A DNA stretch of 64,000 nucleotides from Candidatus Gracilibacteria bacterium (GTDB lineage Bacteria > Patescibacteriota > Gracilibacteria > BD1-5 > UBA6164), in contig JAACSU010000008.1 in the NCBI GenBank assembly GCA_010119145.1, positions 62,001 through 126,000 of the forward strand, written 5' to 3'. Position 1 is the stretch's first letter, and every line of letters starts with the position of its first letter. The position numbers were made by a program, and so were the translations under genes. Under the pieces are notes generated by a model. It saw nothing but the letters and a program-made list of their open reading frames with translations, was not told the origin of the DNA and made no database searches. Positions 33,101 to 45,312 of the stretch are shown here, in pieces.

Positions 33101-36100
33101 CTTACAGCTTCTATAATAAACTCAGATTCAAATTCAAAATTTACATAGGTAGAAACCTTGATAGCTGAAATTGCCGAGTATGAAAAAGCAGGTGGTTGGA
33201 TATCAATAAAATCTGTTGGGAGGTATCCATTTCTTTCAGTAAGAAATGCAATTTGATCACCAGCTCTCCATTCAGGAACAAACGGAGATGTTTTCAAAAT
33301 ACACATCACTTTTGTAACGAGTTTCATTATATTTAAAACTCCTTCAACAGCCCCAAAAAGTTTTGGTATTTTTGGTGGTGGTGGAAGATCTGGTAATTCT
33401 ACACTTGGAAGTGTTGGGAGATCGGGTAATTCTGGAAGAGTATATCTAGGAAGCAGTGGAAGCTCTGGAAGTGTGAGAGACGCTGATGGAGTATCTGGCA
33501 GAACAAGTCTTGGTGCAAGTGGTAATACTATTGGACGAGGAGATATATTGAAATCTGGAAGATATACAGTCAGTCCTGCTCTAATATTAGACAGGTCTAA
33601 AATAATATCCGGCCATTTTGGAAACTCTATTATAGGAGGACTTGGAATAATTGCTGAAACCAGTCTAAAAATAAATGACTGCAGATCCTGTCGTTCATTC
33701 TTACATTCGTGACATTCTTCTTCATATCAAATAAAGACATCAATAAGCAATTGCCATGATTTTAAAATCGCTTTTATAAGTACATAGAGCTCTACCCACG
33801 CTTTGAATCTCTCACCATTGGTACTAATCCATTCTCACATGAGAGTAGCAATTATCTCAACATTACAGAGTATTTGTTCAAGCCAGTGTTCTTTTACCTG
33901 AATTAGTTTAGAGAGTCTTTCTGGAAGCTCTTTGTACTCTTCTAGAATCTGAATATTTGTTTGGAGGGTATAGAGGAGAGCCTTTGCGTCTACACTTGCT
34001 TTATTTTTTATACTATTTTCTTGTTGGCATCTTTCTTGTTCAGCAGTCGTTGCTCAGTTACAAGCAGCTCATAGTGACCATCGTTGCTCTGCCTTTTCTA
34101 TTTCTCTTTGCCATTGTTCTGCAGCAAGTTTCCAATCAACCAGTGATTTATTTATTTCTGTTTGATCGATCCATGGAATACTCACATCTACTGTCTCTGT
34201 TTCGATATCAAGCAGAGGAATATTTCATAAGAATTCATACACTTCTTGAATTCCAGAAAGCGTTTGATTCGTGTTTCCAATAGTTGATTTTCATTGCGCC
34301 GATATGATTTGTAAATCAATAGCTCGACATCGCACAGCATCTCTTCAACTACAATCAAGGGTTGTTTTTTGAGCACGTAATCCATCTATATTTTGAGTAT
34401 ATTCAAGTCTCTCTTGAGTATTGTCTTCTGTTTTTTCTTGATTAAAATCACTACTTGTCTTAGCAAAATTATTCCAACTCAAATTAATAAGACCTGACAT
34501 TTCGGGGAGTACGACAAATACTTTCGGAAGATTTGTAAGTTTTGAAGTAACTTCATCTAGTTGTCTCTCCACCCAATCCATAAGGAAATTAGGAAATGCT
34601 CATACTCTTTTGTTGTTTATTTGTACTACATCACCAAGATTTCAAGCAGCTAATGCAGAAGTATCAATATCAACTGATGTTGACATGAGAGCTGTTGAAT
34701 TTGAGTTTCCAATATTTATAAAAGGTTGGCTTGGAAGATAATAGTTTCCTCATCCATTTTTTCAAAGATCTGTCATAGCTTGTTCATATTTTCCATACAA
34801 TCAGCTTGGAGCTCTCCCGGTTCTTAAATATTCTAAGTAGTCTCGAACAAAAGAATCTTCAAGTTTTTGAGGTGTAGATACTTGAGTAATAGCTCATTCA
34901 CAATTTCAAGCAATTATATCAAAATCTCCTCATCCAATTGGATATCAAAGTGAAGTAGGATCTCATTCACCTCATTCACAATTAAACAATGGCATCGCAG
35001 CAACTATACAGTTTCATCCAGGAACAATAGGATGAACTCACATAGGATTTGCGTTTCATGCTGCAATAGCGGGTCAACCAAAACATGCTGCGATTCAAAA
35101 TCAACCAGTGAGTGTTGGCGTAGCAAAAAGTCTCACAAAGTTGCTTGGAGATGTTACTCATAGTGATCCTCCAGCTCAAGGAGTCCCATTACAAAATCAT
35201 TTATAAGAATTTTTTGAAACTGGCCAAAACGAAGGTATTTGCATACATCCACCAAATCAAAGTGGTACATTCATACCAGTGAGTGCTGAAAATATAGGGA
35301 TTCATTCTCAAACTCTTAGACCATCTCCAATAGGCATACCAAAGAGCGTTGGATCATTTCATGGTGCCAAAGGAGCCCAGTTGAGAGGAGTTGCTATACA
35401 ACTTCAACCTCCAAAACCACAACTCAGTCCGTCAATAAGCGTATCAACTTCATCAGATATTTCGTCAATTGACTGATTTATAGCGTCAAGTTGATCCATA
35501 AAATCGCTTTGAGAATCGCTAGAATCCATATTATCGTCACGATCAGATATCCCATCGTTATCACTATCTTTCGTAAGATTTGCAAGAGCTTGATTTGCGT
35601 ATTTTACTAATTCTTCATTTGCAGCTTCATTATCTGGATTAGATGAAAGAGTTTTAGTACTTTCTAAAATTGTCTGCATATAGTCAGGAATACCATCTTG
35701 ATCTGCATCTTCAAGCTCAGGGAAATTATTTCACACATCAAGTGCATCTTCATCACAAGTTGGTTCAACAGTTCATGCCTGATATGATCGAACTGCTGTA
35801 GATCTAAATATATCTGCTGTCTTCCCACAGTTTTTTTCATCTTTTTTTAAAATAATATCTCCGTAAATATCATCTCATAATTCTCATTTTTCATAGAGTC
35901 ACACTTGCATGTATCAGTACTCAATTGGCAATGTCTCTAGCTCAAACCGTATAACTGCTTCTTCACCTGGAGCCAAAGTAAATCAATCTATAAGTATTTC
36001 ATATTCACCAATTCCTGATTTTCGAACCACTTCTAAATTATCTTGAGAAATTACGGTAAAGTTATCATCTCTAAATTTAAAATAATCTGGAAGATCATCC

Positions 36101-39100
36101 ACAAATGCAATGTTATTTTTTCGGGTATTACTCGTATTTTTTATAGTAATATCATAAAATACCCTGTCTCAATTTTGAAGATATTCACCATTTACATCTC
36201 TATAAGTTTTAGTTATTTGAAGTCATTGAGTACTCGCATATTGACCTCTTAGAAAATATTTATCTTGATTGAAACCATTCTCAAAACCAGAGTATGAAAC
36301 GTAACTTTGATATCAATCCAAAAACTCTCCCAGTTCATCTGCCTGACCAGCCATTGATTCTGACTCTGATGAACCTCACACATTTGCAACACTCTCGCCA
36401 AATGTATTTACAAGGTTAGTTTGCGAGTTTCACGCTTTGAAATTCGTTGGCACATAAGGAAGTGAAGTATAGAGAAAGCTTTCTACCATAGCTTCGTTTA
36501 TAAATTCTGGAGATCCTGGATTTTCTGGATTATTTTTAAGTTGTTCTAGATACTCTGACGAGTCTTGTAATATTGCAGCAGCTTTTTGCTCATCTATTTG
36601 AGTCAAACCATCAAAATATACAGCTCCTCCATATTCTAGAATTTGATTTGATATACGGATAGCTTGACCGTCTCAAACGAATTTTTTCGTAAATACAGGA
36701 GCTCGTGATGTTCCTCATCCATAAAAAATATGAACAAGTCACGCATCATCGAGTGTAACGATGTCATCCTTGCCATCAGCGTCCATATCAAAACTCTTGG
36801 CTTGTATGATACTTCCATCCAAAATAAAGCTATCTGAAATATCATATCTTTCAAAATCTTTAATTCTATTATTATACAGAGCAGGTTTTCAACTATTATT
36901 TACAAAAAATATATCATCATATCCATCTCCTGTAAAATCTCAGGTTTGGACCATTCTAGCTGATCAGCCATCTGCCGAATACACGAGATTTTCATGCGCG
37001 ATAAATCTGCCTTGAGTATCATTATTTTCAAATAACTGCATATATCAGTCATTTTTTATAGTTAATATATCAAGTCTCTTATCTTTATTATAATCAAATG
37101 TTTGATAGCCAACCAATCAATCACTGTCATCTATAATTTCTCATAGAGTAGAATCAAATGACTTAATCTGATTTGGATTATTTGGGAAGCTATTTTTAAG
37201 AGCTTTGAGGGACAAGACTGGATCTCAGAGATTAATAAGTGAAAAACTTTGAAAATTTTCTGTTGCGTCTCACACACTTTCTCCTGCAGAAAACTGTAAC
37301 AACATAGTATTAGTGTCTTGCCACCCTATTCAAGCCTCTTCTGAAGCTTGCTCTCATCATAAAATATCTCATTTATGAAATTCATTGAGAGCTTTATTAT
37401 CTCCAAAAGGATCATTATAATAAAAATTCCATTGCGCTCTATTATTTTCGTCTAATATTTTTCGTGATGAGTATGAATTTGAAATAAGATGAACAATAAG
37501 TGTATCATCTAATGTTTGAAGTTTATTTTGCAGAAGAAGCTCATCACGAGTTATATTCAGTCAAAATTTTCATGATATTTTCATATTTCATGCAAGTGTC
37601 TCTCCGTGCATAATTTGAAGTGAGATTCATGGTCATTGATGCGTTGTATCAAGCATAAGAGTCACTCATGATTTTCTCACAAATCTACCAGATTTGCTTG
37701 CTTCAAAAATAGTTTTTCCAGATGGATCTCTGAGTGATACGTTCCCATTTTGAGTTTTATAACTATAAGCAGCATCTTCATTTATTTCCAAATCAATAGT
37801 ACTTGTATTAGATATGTTGTAGTATACTTTAGCAACATAATCACTCAGTGCAGCATTATATATATCAAGGGTAAGTCTCCCATTTGCATCTAGATTCACC
37901 CCGTATTCTAAATCTTGGGTTAAACTTCATTGTTCGAGTTTTCAAATAAAACCATTTTTCTCTAGAGAAAAAATATCGTTATATTTATACGGAGAATTGA
38001 GTAAAGAACTCACGGCAAGTGAACTATTATTTCTGTCAAAAAGCAGTGCCCCTGCAAGATAATTTTTTTGAGTGAAGTCACCGTATGGAGCACCTAAAAG
38101 AACAGAATATAATCAGTTAAAAGCATTTCAATCAATAGAATCCTTATCCCAAAAGTAAAATGTTTCTATACTTCCAGCATTGGATCATACACCGCTGACT
38201 CTCAAGAAATTTGTTTCGTCCCAAAATTGAGATATTTGTTGTTTCCGAGCTTGGGAAAGAGATGCATATGCTTCACTTGCTTCTAGTGATTTTTTTTGAG
38301 CAAAAAGAGAAATAAATGTTTCACCATCTACAAAATCCTTAAAAAATCTTTTTCAAAGGCTTGTAAGTTCTCAAGTACTTGTTGTAAATCAGTTTATAGT
38401 AAGTCGTTCTCTATTAAATGGAGCCTGCCCCTCTAACTTAAATGAATTTGCAGATAAATCTGGTATGGATTGAACTTTGAAATACGCAGTCCCTGGAACA
38501 TCTGTTCAAGAAATTTGAAATTGAGTTTTACCATCTACCACTGTTTTTCTTTTACTTCAAAGAGTTGCAATAGCAGTGCTTCCCTCAAATATTTCAGCTT
38601 GTATTTCTGTGACGTTGTTATTAAATACCGTATTTCCATATCTATCTTTGAGGCTTACGTCTACTATAGTTTTAGCGTCTGGAGAAGCTTCAATCTTAGT
38701 TTCACTCAGTGCTAGATCAACTTGAATAGCTTTGTCTGGATTGATGTTACTTCTTTTCTTATAGATGTTATTTCATCCTTCCACTTGAAGTTCAAAGAGT
38801 ATTTGCTTTCAAGCAAGAGTAGAGGTTGTCATAGATACAACTCCAACTCAGTTTTTCACCTCAGTATAAATATCATCACTTTGTCAGTAAAGTTTTGGAA
38901 TAGAGAGATATACTCGAGAATTGAGATTGCTAAGTGTATTCCCCGATTTATCTGTGAATGTTGCTCTAAATTTATATTGATTTCCTCAAACTTTTGGAAC
39001 ACCGTTGAGTCTATCAAGTTGGAGTCTAATATCAGAAATAGTTTGTATTTGATATTTTTTTGTTTGAATAACTTTTCATTGTGCATTTCGAAGCTCAACA

Positions 39101-42100
39101 GACAGAGTATTGTTAGATGCTCTATTAGTTGAACGAAGTCTAAATGGCTTATATCACTCTATAATTTGAGAAGTAATTTTGTCAGTTCAATTATCCTCAA
39201 ATACCAATCATCCTCATTGAATTTCCATATTCACTTCATAGAGCTCACCTGAAGCAAGATTTCACAGAGAGTCAAGCGCACTCACTAAATGAGTAGATAT
39301 ATTTCCATCAGTTTCAATAAGAGTGGTAGAAATATTTACATCTAAAACAGATGCAGCCTTCGGAAGAACTTCAAAATTTCTAACACTCACAAATCACGTT
39401 CCATCTCTCACTTCTATCTCATATACTCACGCTGTTTTAGCTCAATAAATGGAACGTGGTGTGCTAAGATTATTTTCACTGATTCAAGACTGTTCATAAA
39501 CAACTTCGTCATTTCTTTTTAAAGTCACGGAAATTGGATACGTCAGTGGGAGAACATTTCAAGCTCTTGAATAGTTTTCTATTCAAAAATACATCTTTTG
39601 ACTCTTATTTTGATTTGTTGAAGCAGCAATACTCTCATCAATTGATTGTTTGGAAGTATCAAAAAGGTAGATATTTTGAGTACTTGAGGCAATAATACCA
39701 GTTTCTCAACTGTAAGTCCCATCATTTTCAACAAGATAGTTTCTTACAAATAATTGATCAGCTCGTATTTCTATTTTTTTTCGTGAACTCACTAGATTAA
39801 TTACTCTCTCTCCTGAAGAGTCATCGGATTGAAGTCGAGATATGAAATACACATTGGCATCTTGGCTTTGTGTAGTGAAGTAATATTGTACTTCTCATCT
39901 TGAAGCTCTTTGCGATACATTTGTAAATGAAATATAGGCTTGAGCTGCAAGCAAATCTTCTTCTCCTGCAAGTTCTGGTATACTCTGATCATAAATAACT
40001 CTTATGTTATTTCATGAAAAAGCAGAATTGGGATCATTAGGTACCTCTACTCTCGCAAGTTCTTGTTTCACAGTACTTGTACTGTCAAAAGTCACTTGAG
40101 CGTCTTGAGCGTCAAAAATTTGAGTTTTATAAACTCATGAACTTCCATAATAATACCTATCGGCATCTGTAATATTTTTGAGTGAACCACCTTGAAGTTT
40201 TCACTCTATACAGTCATTAATTCCATTTTTATTAACATCTCCATCACAAGCAAATATCTCAGCTCTCTCATCCTCACTGAGAAAGAGTGTATCATATCAA
40301 CAACTTCACTGACCAATTTCAATGGTTGGAGGAAGCATATCTTTGAGCCAGCAAATAACAGCCGGAATCCATTCCCATATAGGAACTCAATCAGGAGGGC
40401 TACATTTAAAGGTATCTTCGCTCGAATCGGAAACAGTTATAGATGAACCATACAGTGTTGTTTCCAGTTCAAGATTTTGAGATATTATTCCAGCATATGG
40501 ATGATCTGATTTTTGTTCAGGATCAAGTTTTATGTACATATTTTGAGCATCTCAAGGAGCAGCAAGATATGCTGTTTCATATGAGGGTTTTGCTTTAGGA
40601 AGATGAAACTGTCCATCTGTGTCTTGAAACTCACTACTAAGGTATTCCTCAAAAACAAACTTATACTTCGAAGAAGGTGTTTTGAGTTGATTCCAATACA
40701 CAGCAAAAACTAAAGTATCATAATAACTTATTGACTTACTTTGATTATTCGCTGTATATACTTCAAGCTCCTTATTTTTAAGAGAGGTATAGAGATTTAC
40801 ATTAGCTCTTGGATATTCTCAAGTTTTGAGATACTCATACATTTCTTTTTCTTTCGCAGAAAGATTTCAAGGATTTGAATTTGCAATAACTGTATTTATT
40901 GATTCTGAAATTGAATCTAAATAGTCTTTTGTTTTTTTCTCAACATTTTCTAAAGTAAGATCCTCTCACGCATCAAGCTCAACTCGAAACAACTGTGGAA
41001 AGTCTATTTTTTTATATCAATAGCTCGGTGCAGTTCCTCAATTAGCTCAAATAAAATCAATATATCTATCAGTATCAATTGGGAGAGATGGTGTAAATAA
41101 AGCACTCGTCTGTTTTCCAAATTCTTCATTTGTTGGAGAAGTATGTAAAATATAAGAACTTATATTTTTGTATGTATAAACTTGTGTTGGTGGACAAGGA
41201 TTACATTCTCTTCCATCTTCGCTACTATTTGTACATACTTGCGCCTGTAATTGTGATTGGATTTCTTTTCAATTGTATACTAAACTTTTAATTTTACAGC
41301 TTCCTCATCCAGAATTCCCCCCTGTACTTTGAGTCCATCATTGAGAAACTATAGAGTCGAAAGTTTCTACATTTGTATCTTGAATATTTGTAGCAGAACA
41401 AAATCTACTTTGAGAAGTTGTTCCAGCTGGAGAATTTTCAATTCATACACTGGAAGACCCATTTGTAAAATCGGTATAATATCTTACATTATCTCAAGGA
41501 TTCACTGGAAGATCAAAACGCACTCTACAACCATAAACGGTATCTCAGTCTGAACCACCTCTCTCATAAGAATAATAATCCTCTCTATAGGTTTGTGTAA
41601 GTACAGGATTAATGAAACAATCAACTGGACTTGGGATCTTTGATTCATCTGAAGATTCCTTCGAACCCAATATATCAAAAACTGGTCTAATTCAACCATT
41701 AAGATTATGTTCTCATAGCTTTAAACCACTATTTCAATTATTAAGTCATTCAAGGTTTATTGGAGTATTTTTCCCCCAGAAACCACTCATTCATGATATA
41801 ACCTTTCAACTTGCTTCATCATATTTCATCGCTAATCAACACATTGCTGTATCAGATTGTACATTATTAATATTAATTCATCTATTTGCTTCAACAAGAG
41901 TACCCGACAAGGTACTTCACCTAAACACACTACACTGAGCTGCGTTTGTAATGTCTGAAGATTTTGTTCCAACAATATATCAAGTATATTCTTGTTTACA
42001 TGATGCTCAGATTCATGTAGAAGAATTTCAGACTACAGACTTAGTGAGCGGAATAGCTATATTTCTTGATAAACCTCATGCAACAAGATTAGTTATTTCT

Positions 42101-43314
42101 TCTTCAAGTCCAGTATTGACATTTTTAATAACTTCAGCTGTCACTTCATCAATGACTGAAATAAGAAACGGAGGCATATCTACATTCACTTTTGATCCCC
42201 CCTCGTTATATCTCCCAGCATTAAATACATGCTTTCTCATTTCAGAAAGCGTAGAACCATTAAATATTTCTAAAAATTTCTTCGTTGCGTTATCTGTAAT
42301 ATATCTCGTGGAAACATCAGGAGCTCAAGTAGTATCAGGTCCATTTGAGAGTCCAGAAATATCAAAACTTGGATCTACATTTTTGAGAAGATCTGCTATT
42401 TCAAGATTTTGAACTCATAGTACTTGATCTTTTACTTTTCAAGCTAAGTCTTTAGAGTACCTATTATAGGTAATATCTTCAATATTTTGAAGGTATGCTT
42501 GGTATCAGACATACTTTTGGTATTGAAGTGCATTATTTTCTCTAAATTGATCATAGTAAAATACATACGGTTCATAATCATCATTCGCCTCCGTAGCCTC
42601 ACCATCTATAATTCCTTTATTTTGATTAAATATTCCTTTTCAAATATAGAAATCATGATTTTTATCAAAGTAATCTTTTATAGAATCAATATCATCTCAG
42701 ACATTTCACGTATTTGGAGAAATAACCCCATGCCAAATTTCTGGTTCTAGTTCAGTATTCGCTTCATCAGATTTTTGATACTTAGAACTTAGCTGATCAA
42801 ATATGTACGACTTCTCAGTGAAATCGACATATGGTAAAATACTTTTTCATGATTGCGCCCCATCAAACACCAGTGGAACTGGAATTTTTCAGACTAAAAC
42901 AGTTCAAACAAGTCGTGATTCAAAATTAATGTTATCTTTTACTGATTTGTATCATTCGTTGTAGAGTGATTCATTGAGTGAAGCTATATCCAGTACCGAC
43001 GCGTCACTTGGGGTTGGAAGGATTACAACTTTTGTATTTTCTAAAACTCATTGTATATCACGACTATACCTTACGAGCTTTGATCTTACAGCACTATAGG
43101 TATCTTCATCTACTATGATAGACACTAGGTTATAATATTCATCTTGTGCAGCAAAAGCTTTATATGAGAAATATTGTTGAAATGGAATTTGAAGGGTCAC
43201 AGAAAAGAGCAGGAAAAAAATGAGTAATCCTGAAAGTATTTTTTGTAATCCCGGCATCCACATAAATAGGTAAGTTTTCTGTATACTAAAGGGAGTGTAC
43301 TGAGTTTTTAACAT
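30124..43314 (-). CDS. giant secreted surface protein (~4396 aa)
   Basis: One continuous frame of about 4397 codons; no TAA or TAG occurs in it. Signal region: MLKTQYTPFS...MPGLQKILSGLLIFFLLFSV then LQIPFQQYFSYKAFA. Order by approximate residue: unknown N-terminal ~1000 with cysteine pairs; beta-rich Ig/invasin-like units (LSETKIEASPDAKTIVDVSL, LKDRYGNTVFNN) to ~1700; FG-GAP/VCBS-type calcium repeats (DYNKDKRLDILTI, GDFTGDGYDDIFFV, DMDADGKDDIVTL, ~2085-2190); a DUF11-like domain (~2360); TSP3-like loops (DADQDGIPDY, DSDNDGISDRDD, ~2535-2597); helical region; a Pro/Leu strip (LPELPDLPTLPSVELPDLPP, ~3249-3318); another FG-GAP-like loop (DIDGDRDEDVLYL); beta-rich C-terminus. No membrane or LPXTG anchor at the end. 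Start uncertain: ATG 43314, 43263 or 43257. Adhesion to host or prey cells is likely but unproven. Confidence 0.88.
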
Positions 43315-43383
43315 AGTACCAATTATCGCTCTTAAATCAATAAAAAAGTGAACAAATAATGTGTACAAACTCTTATTAATCCT

Positions 43384-43408
43384 ATATTTTCACAGCTTGT
43401 GAAATATA
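43384..43408. promoter_or_regulatory. inverted repeat upstream of the giant gene
   Basis: ATATTTTCACA-GCT-TGTGAAATAT, an almost perfect palindrome without a T-run, about 70 bases before the giant gene's start and also upstream of the divergent 43600 gene. It could be an operator or a 5'-UTR hairpin. Confidence 0.4.
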
Positions 43409-43599
43409 TAATAAATTCTAGCATATAATACTAGCATCTAAAACTATTTTTGCTTGACGATAACTCGAGTCCTACTCTGAAAAATTACTATCATACAAGT
43501 AATATTTTTCTTACTAAAATATGCAAAACTTTTAATATTTGATTTACACTTAAAAGTATGAGAATATATGTATATATTATATTTTAAAAATTGAATTAT

Positions 43600-43992
43600 A
43601 TGGCACAATTTGATACACCAGATTTTTGTGAAGAAGCAAAAGATGGTTGATTTACAAATGATCTCACTCCAGAAGAAAAGGATGAATGCTGAATAAAATT
43701 AACGCCTAGTGAAAAAGAAGAATTTATCGCTCGGAGACAAATGCTCCTCAAAGAGCTAGATAATTCTAGGAGCCTAGAATTAGATGAATGAGATTTTGAT
43801 CCTATTTTAGAATGATCACCAGATTCACGTACGAGTAAAGATCTGTTTCCATGAGATTTCGATCAAAATCTCACTCCACAAGACAGTATTGATGACAACT
43901 TTCTAAAAAATACTTTTAATAGTAATAACTCACTTATTAAACCAGAAACCAAAGATGAAATAGAAGACATCTTACAATGATTAGAATATTAA
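43600..43992 (+). CDS. small acidic protein, function unknown
   Basis: 130 residues, strongly acidic (MAQFDTPDFCEEAKDGGFTN, then DLTPEEKDECGIKLTPSEKE), no signal peptide or transmembrane segment. LTPEEKDE and LTPSEKEE form an internal repeat, and DFDPILE/DFDQNLT another. Six of seven glycines are TGA codons, much more biased than ribosomal genes. It is divergent from the giant surface-protein gene and ends at a strong terminator. No family recognised. Confidence 0.72.
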
Positions 43993-44016
43993 TAAAATCT
44001 AAGTCAAAATATAAAT

Positions 44017-44047
44017 AAAAAACTTCCCATTTTGGGAAGTTTTTTTG
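44017..44047. terminator. bidirectional terminator
   Basis: Hairpin AAAACTTCCCA / TGGGAAGTTTT with A and T runs, between the 43600-43992 gene and mscL, which converge. Confidence 0.85.
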
Positions 44048-44063
44048 AAAGAAAATGAAAAAA

Positions 44064-44480
44064 TTATTTCTTCATAAGTGAGTCTCTAATTTCAGTCAAA
44101 AGTACAATTTCTTGTGGAATTGCAGCTTCTTCAACTGGTTTTGCTTCTTCTTTCTTTTGCATATTTGAAAGAGCACGCACCATCATAAAAATAATAAATC
44201 CAAGAATTACAAAACTTATAGAGTCAGTAATAAATTGACCGTACTTAATAGCTGGAGCTCCTGCTTCTTCAAGAGCTGCAAGTGACGCGTAAGTATTTCC
44301 ATCAAGTGGGATGTATAAATTAGAAAAATCTACTTTTCAAAGTATGAGTCCAATTGGAGGCATAATAATATTGTCTACAAAAGAACGAACCACCGTTGCA
44401 AATGCAGCCCCAAACATAAAACCTATTGCTAAATCAATAGCATTTCCTTTGAGTAAAAAGTTTTTAAAATCTTGTAACAT
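44064..44480 (-). CDS. mscL: large-conductance mechanosensitive channel
   Basis: 138-residue MscL, the emergency release valve opened by membrane tension. It starts MLQDFKNFLLKGNAIDLAIG then FMFGAAFATVVRSFV (TM1 with the pore glycines), has a short external loop, TM2 (DSISFVILGFIIFMMVRAL), and a cytoplasmic charged end (EIVLLTEIRDSLMKK). Length and pattern are typical. The start at 44480 gives the canonical N-terminus. Confidence 0.93.
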
Positions 44481-44550
44481 ATATTATATATTATAAAGAT
44501 ATAGTAAGTACAATCTTACTATATCTATTTTATAAATTATTTCAAGCACA

Positions 44551-45306
44551 TTAGAACAGTTCAAATATCAAATACAATGCTAATAACACACTTAAATATT
44601 TTAAAAATTTTTCTAAAACTTCACTATGAATTTTATGAACAAAGTATCAGGCAATAAGTCCAGAACACAAAGCTGTAAAAAACATAGGAATATAAAAATC
44701 TACATTTATGAGTCAAAGTCTAAAATACTCTATTGTCCCAACAGCTCTTGCAAATACAAATGCAAAACTCAGTACAAATAGAGCTCTATGATAGGTAAAA
44801 TGAAATATAGTAGTAAGTACTAAAAGTCATACAATAAAATCTCAAATAGAGAGGAAAGCATTATATGTTGCAATAAAAAATCACGCAACACATAATAATA
44901 TTATATTTTTCTGACTTGCGACAAATCACAATTCCGATTTTTTTCAATTTCAAAAAAATAGATTTTTAATAACCAATCATCCAATCGCAAGAGTGAAAAA
45001 TATTTTCACATATTCACTTGGTATAATATTTAGTAAATTTGCTCAAAGTAATGCTCAAAATAGAGCTACGAGAACCAGAGCCCACATCCATTTCTCAATT
45101 TTTTCTTTTTTAAGCAGCATAAATAGCAATCCTAATTCACTTCAAAGGACTGCTGCATTATCCAAAGCAATAGCATTTTTTATAGGAAATCATATTATAT
45201 TTTGTAGAAAGATTTGAGTTACTAAACTCCCTCCTCCTACAAAGTTACCATATAATTCTCAAAAGAAAATACCAATACAAGCAAGGAAAATATCGAAGTT
45301 AAACAT
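44551..45306 (-). CDS. TauE/SafE family membrane protein
   Basis: 251 residues with about eight transmembrane helices. The paired motifs typical of the TauE/SafE (DUF81) permeases are present: GNFVGGGSLVTQIFL in the first half and ATYNAFLSIGDFIVGLLVLT in the second. The family exports sulfonates or other small anions; the substrate here is unknown. It lies 6 bases after the lysS stop and is probably co-transcribed with it. Confidence 0.85.
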
Positions 45307-45312
45307 GGGGAA

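Noticed and set aside
43380-43599. Possible small RNA between the giant gene and the 43600 gene
   Set aside because: The spacer is plain A/T-rich DNA with one palindrome and start-site regions; nothing beyond that is supported.
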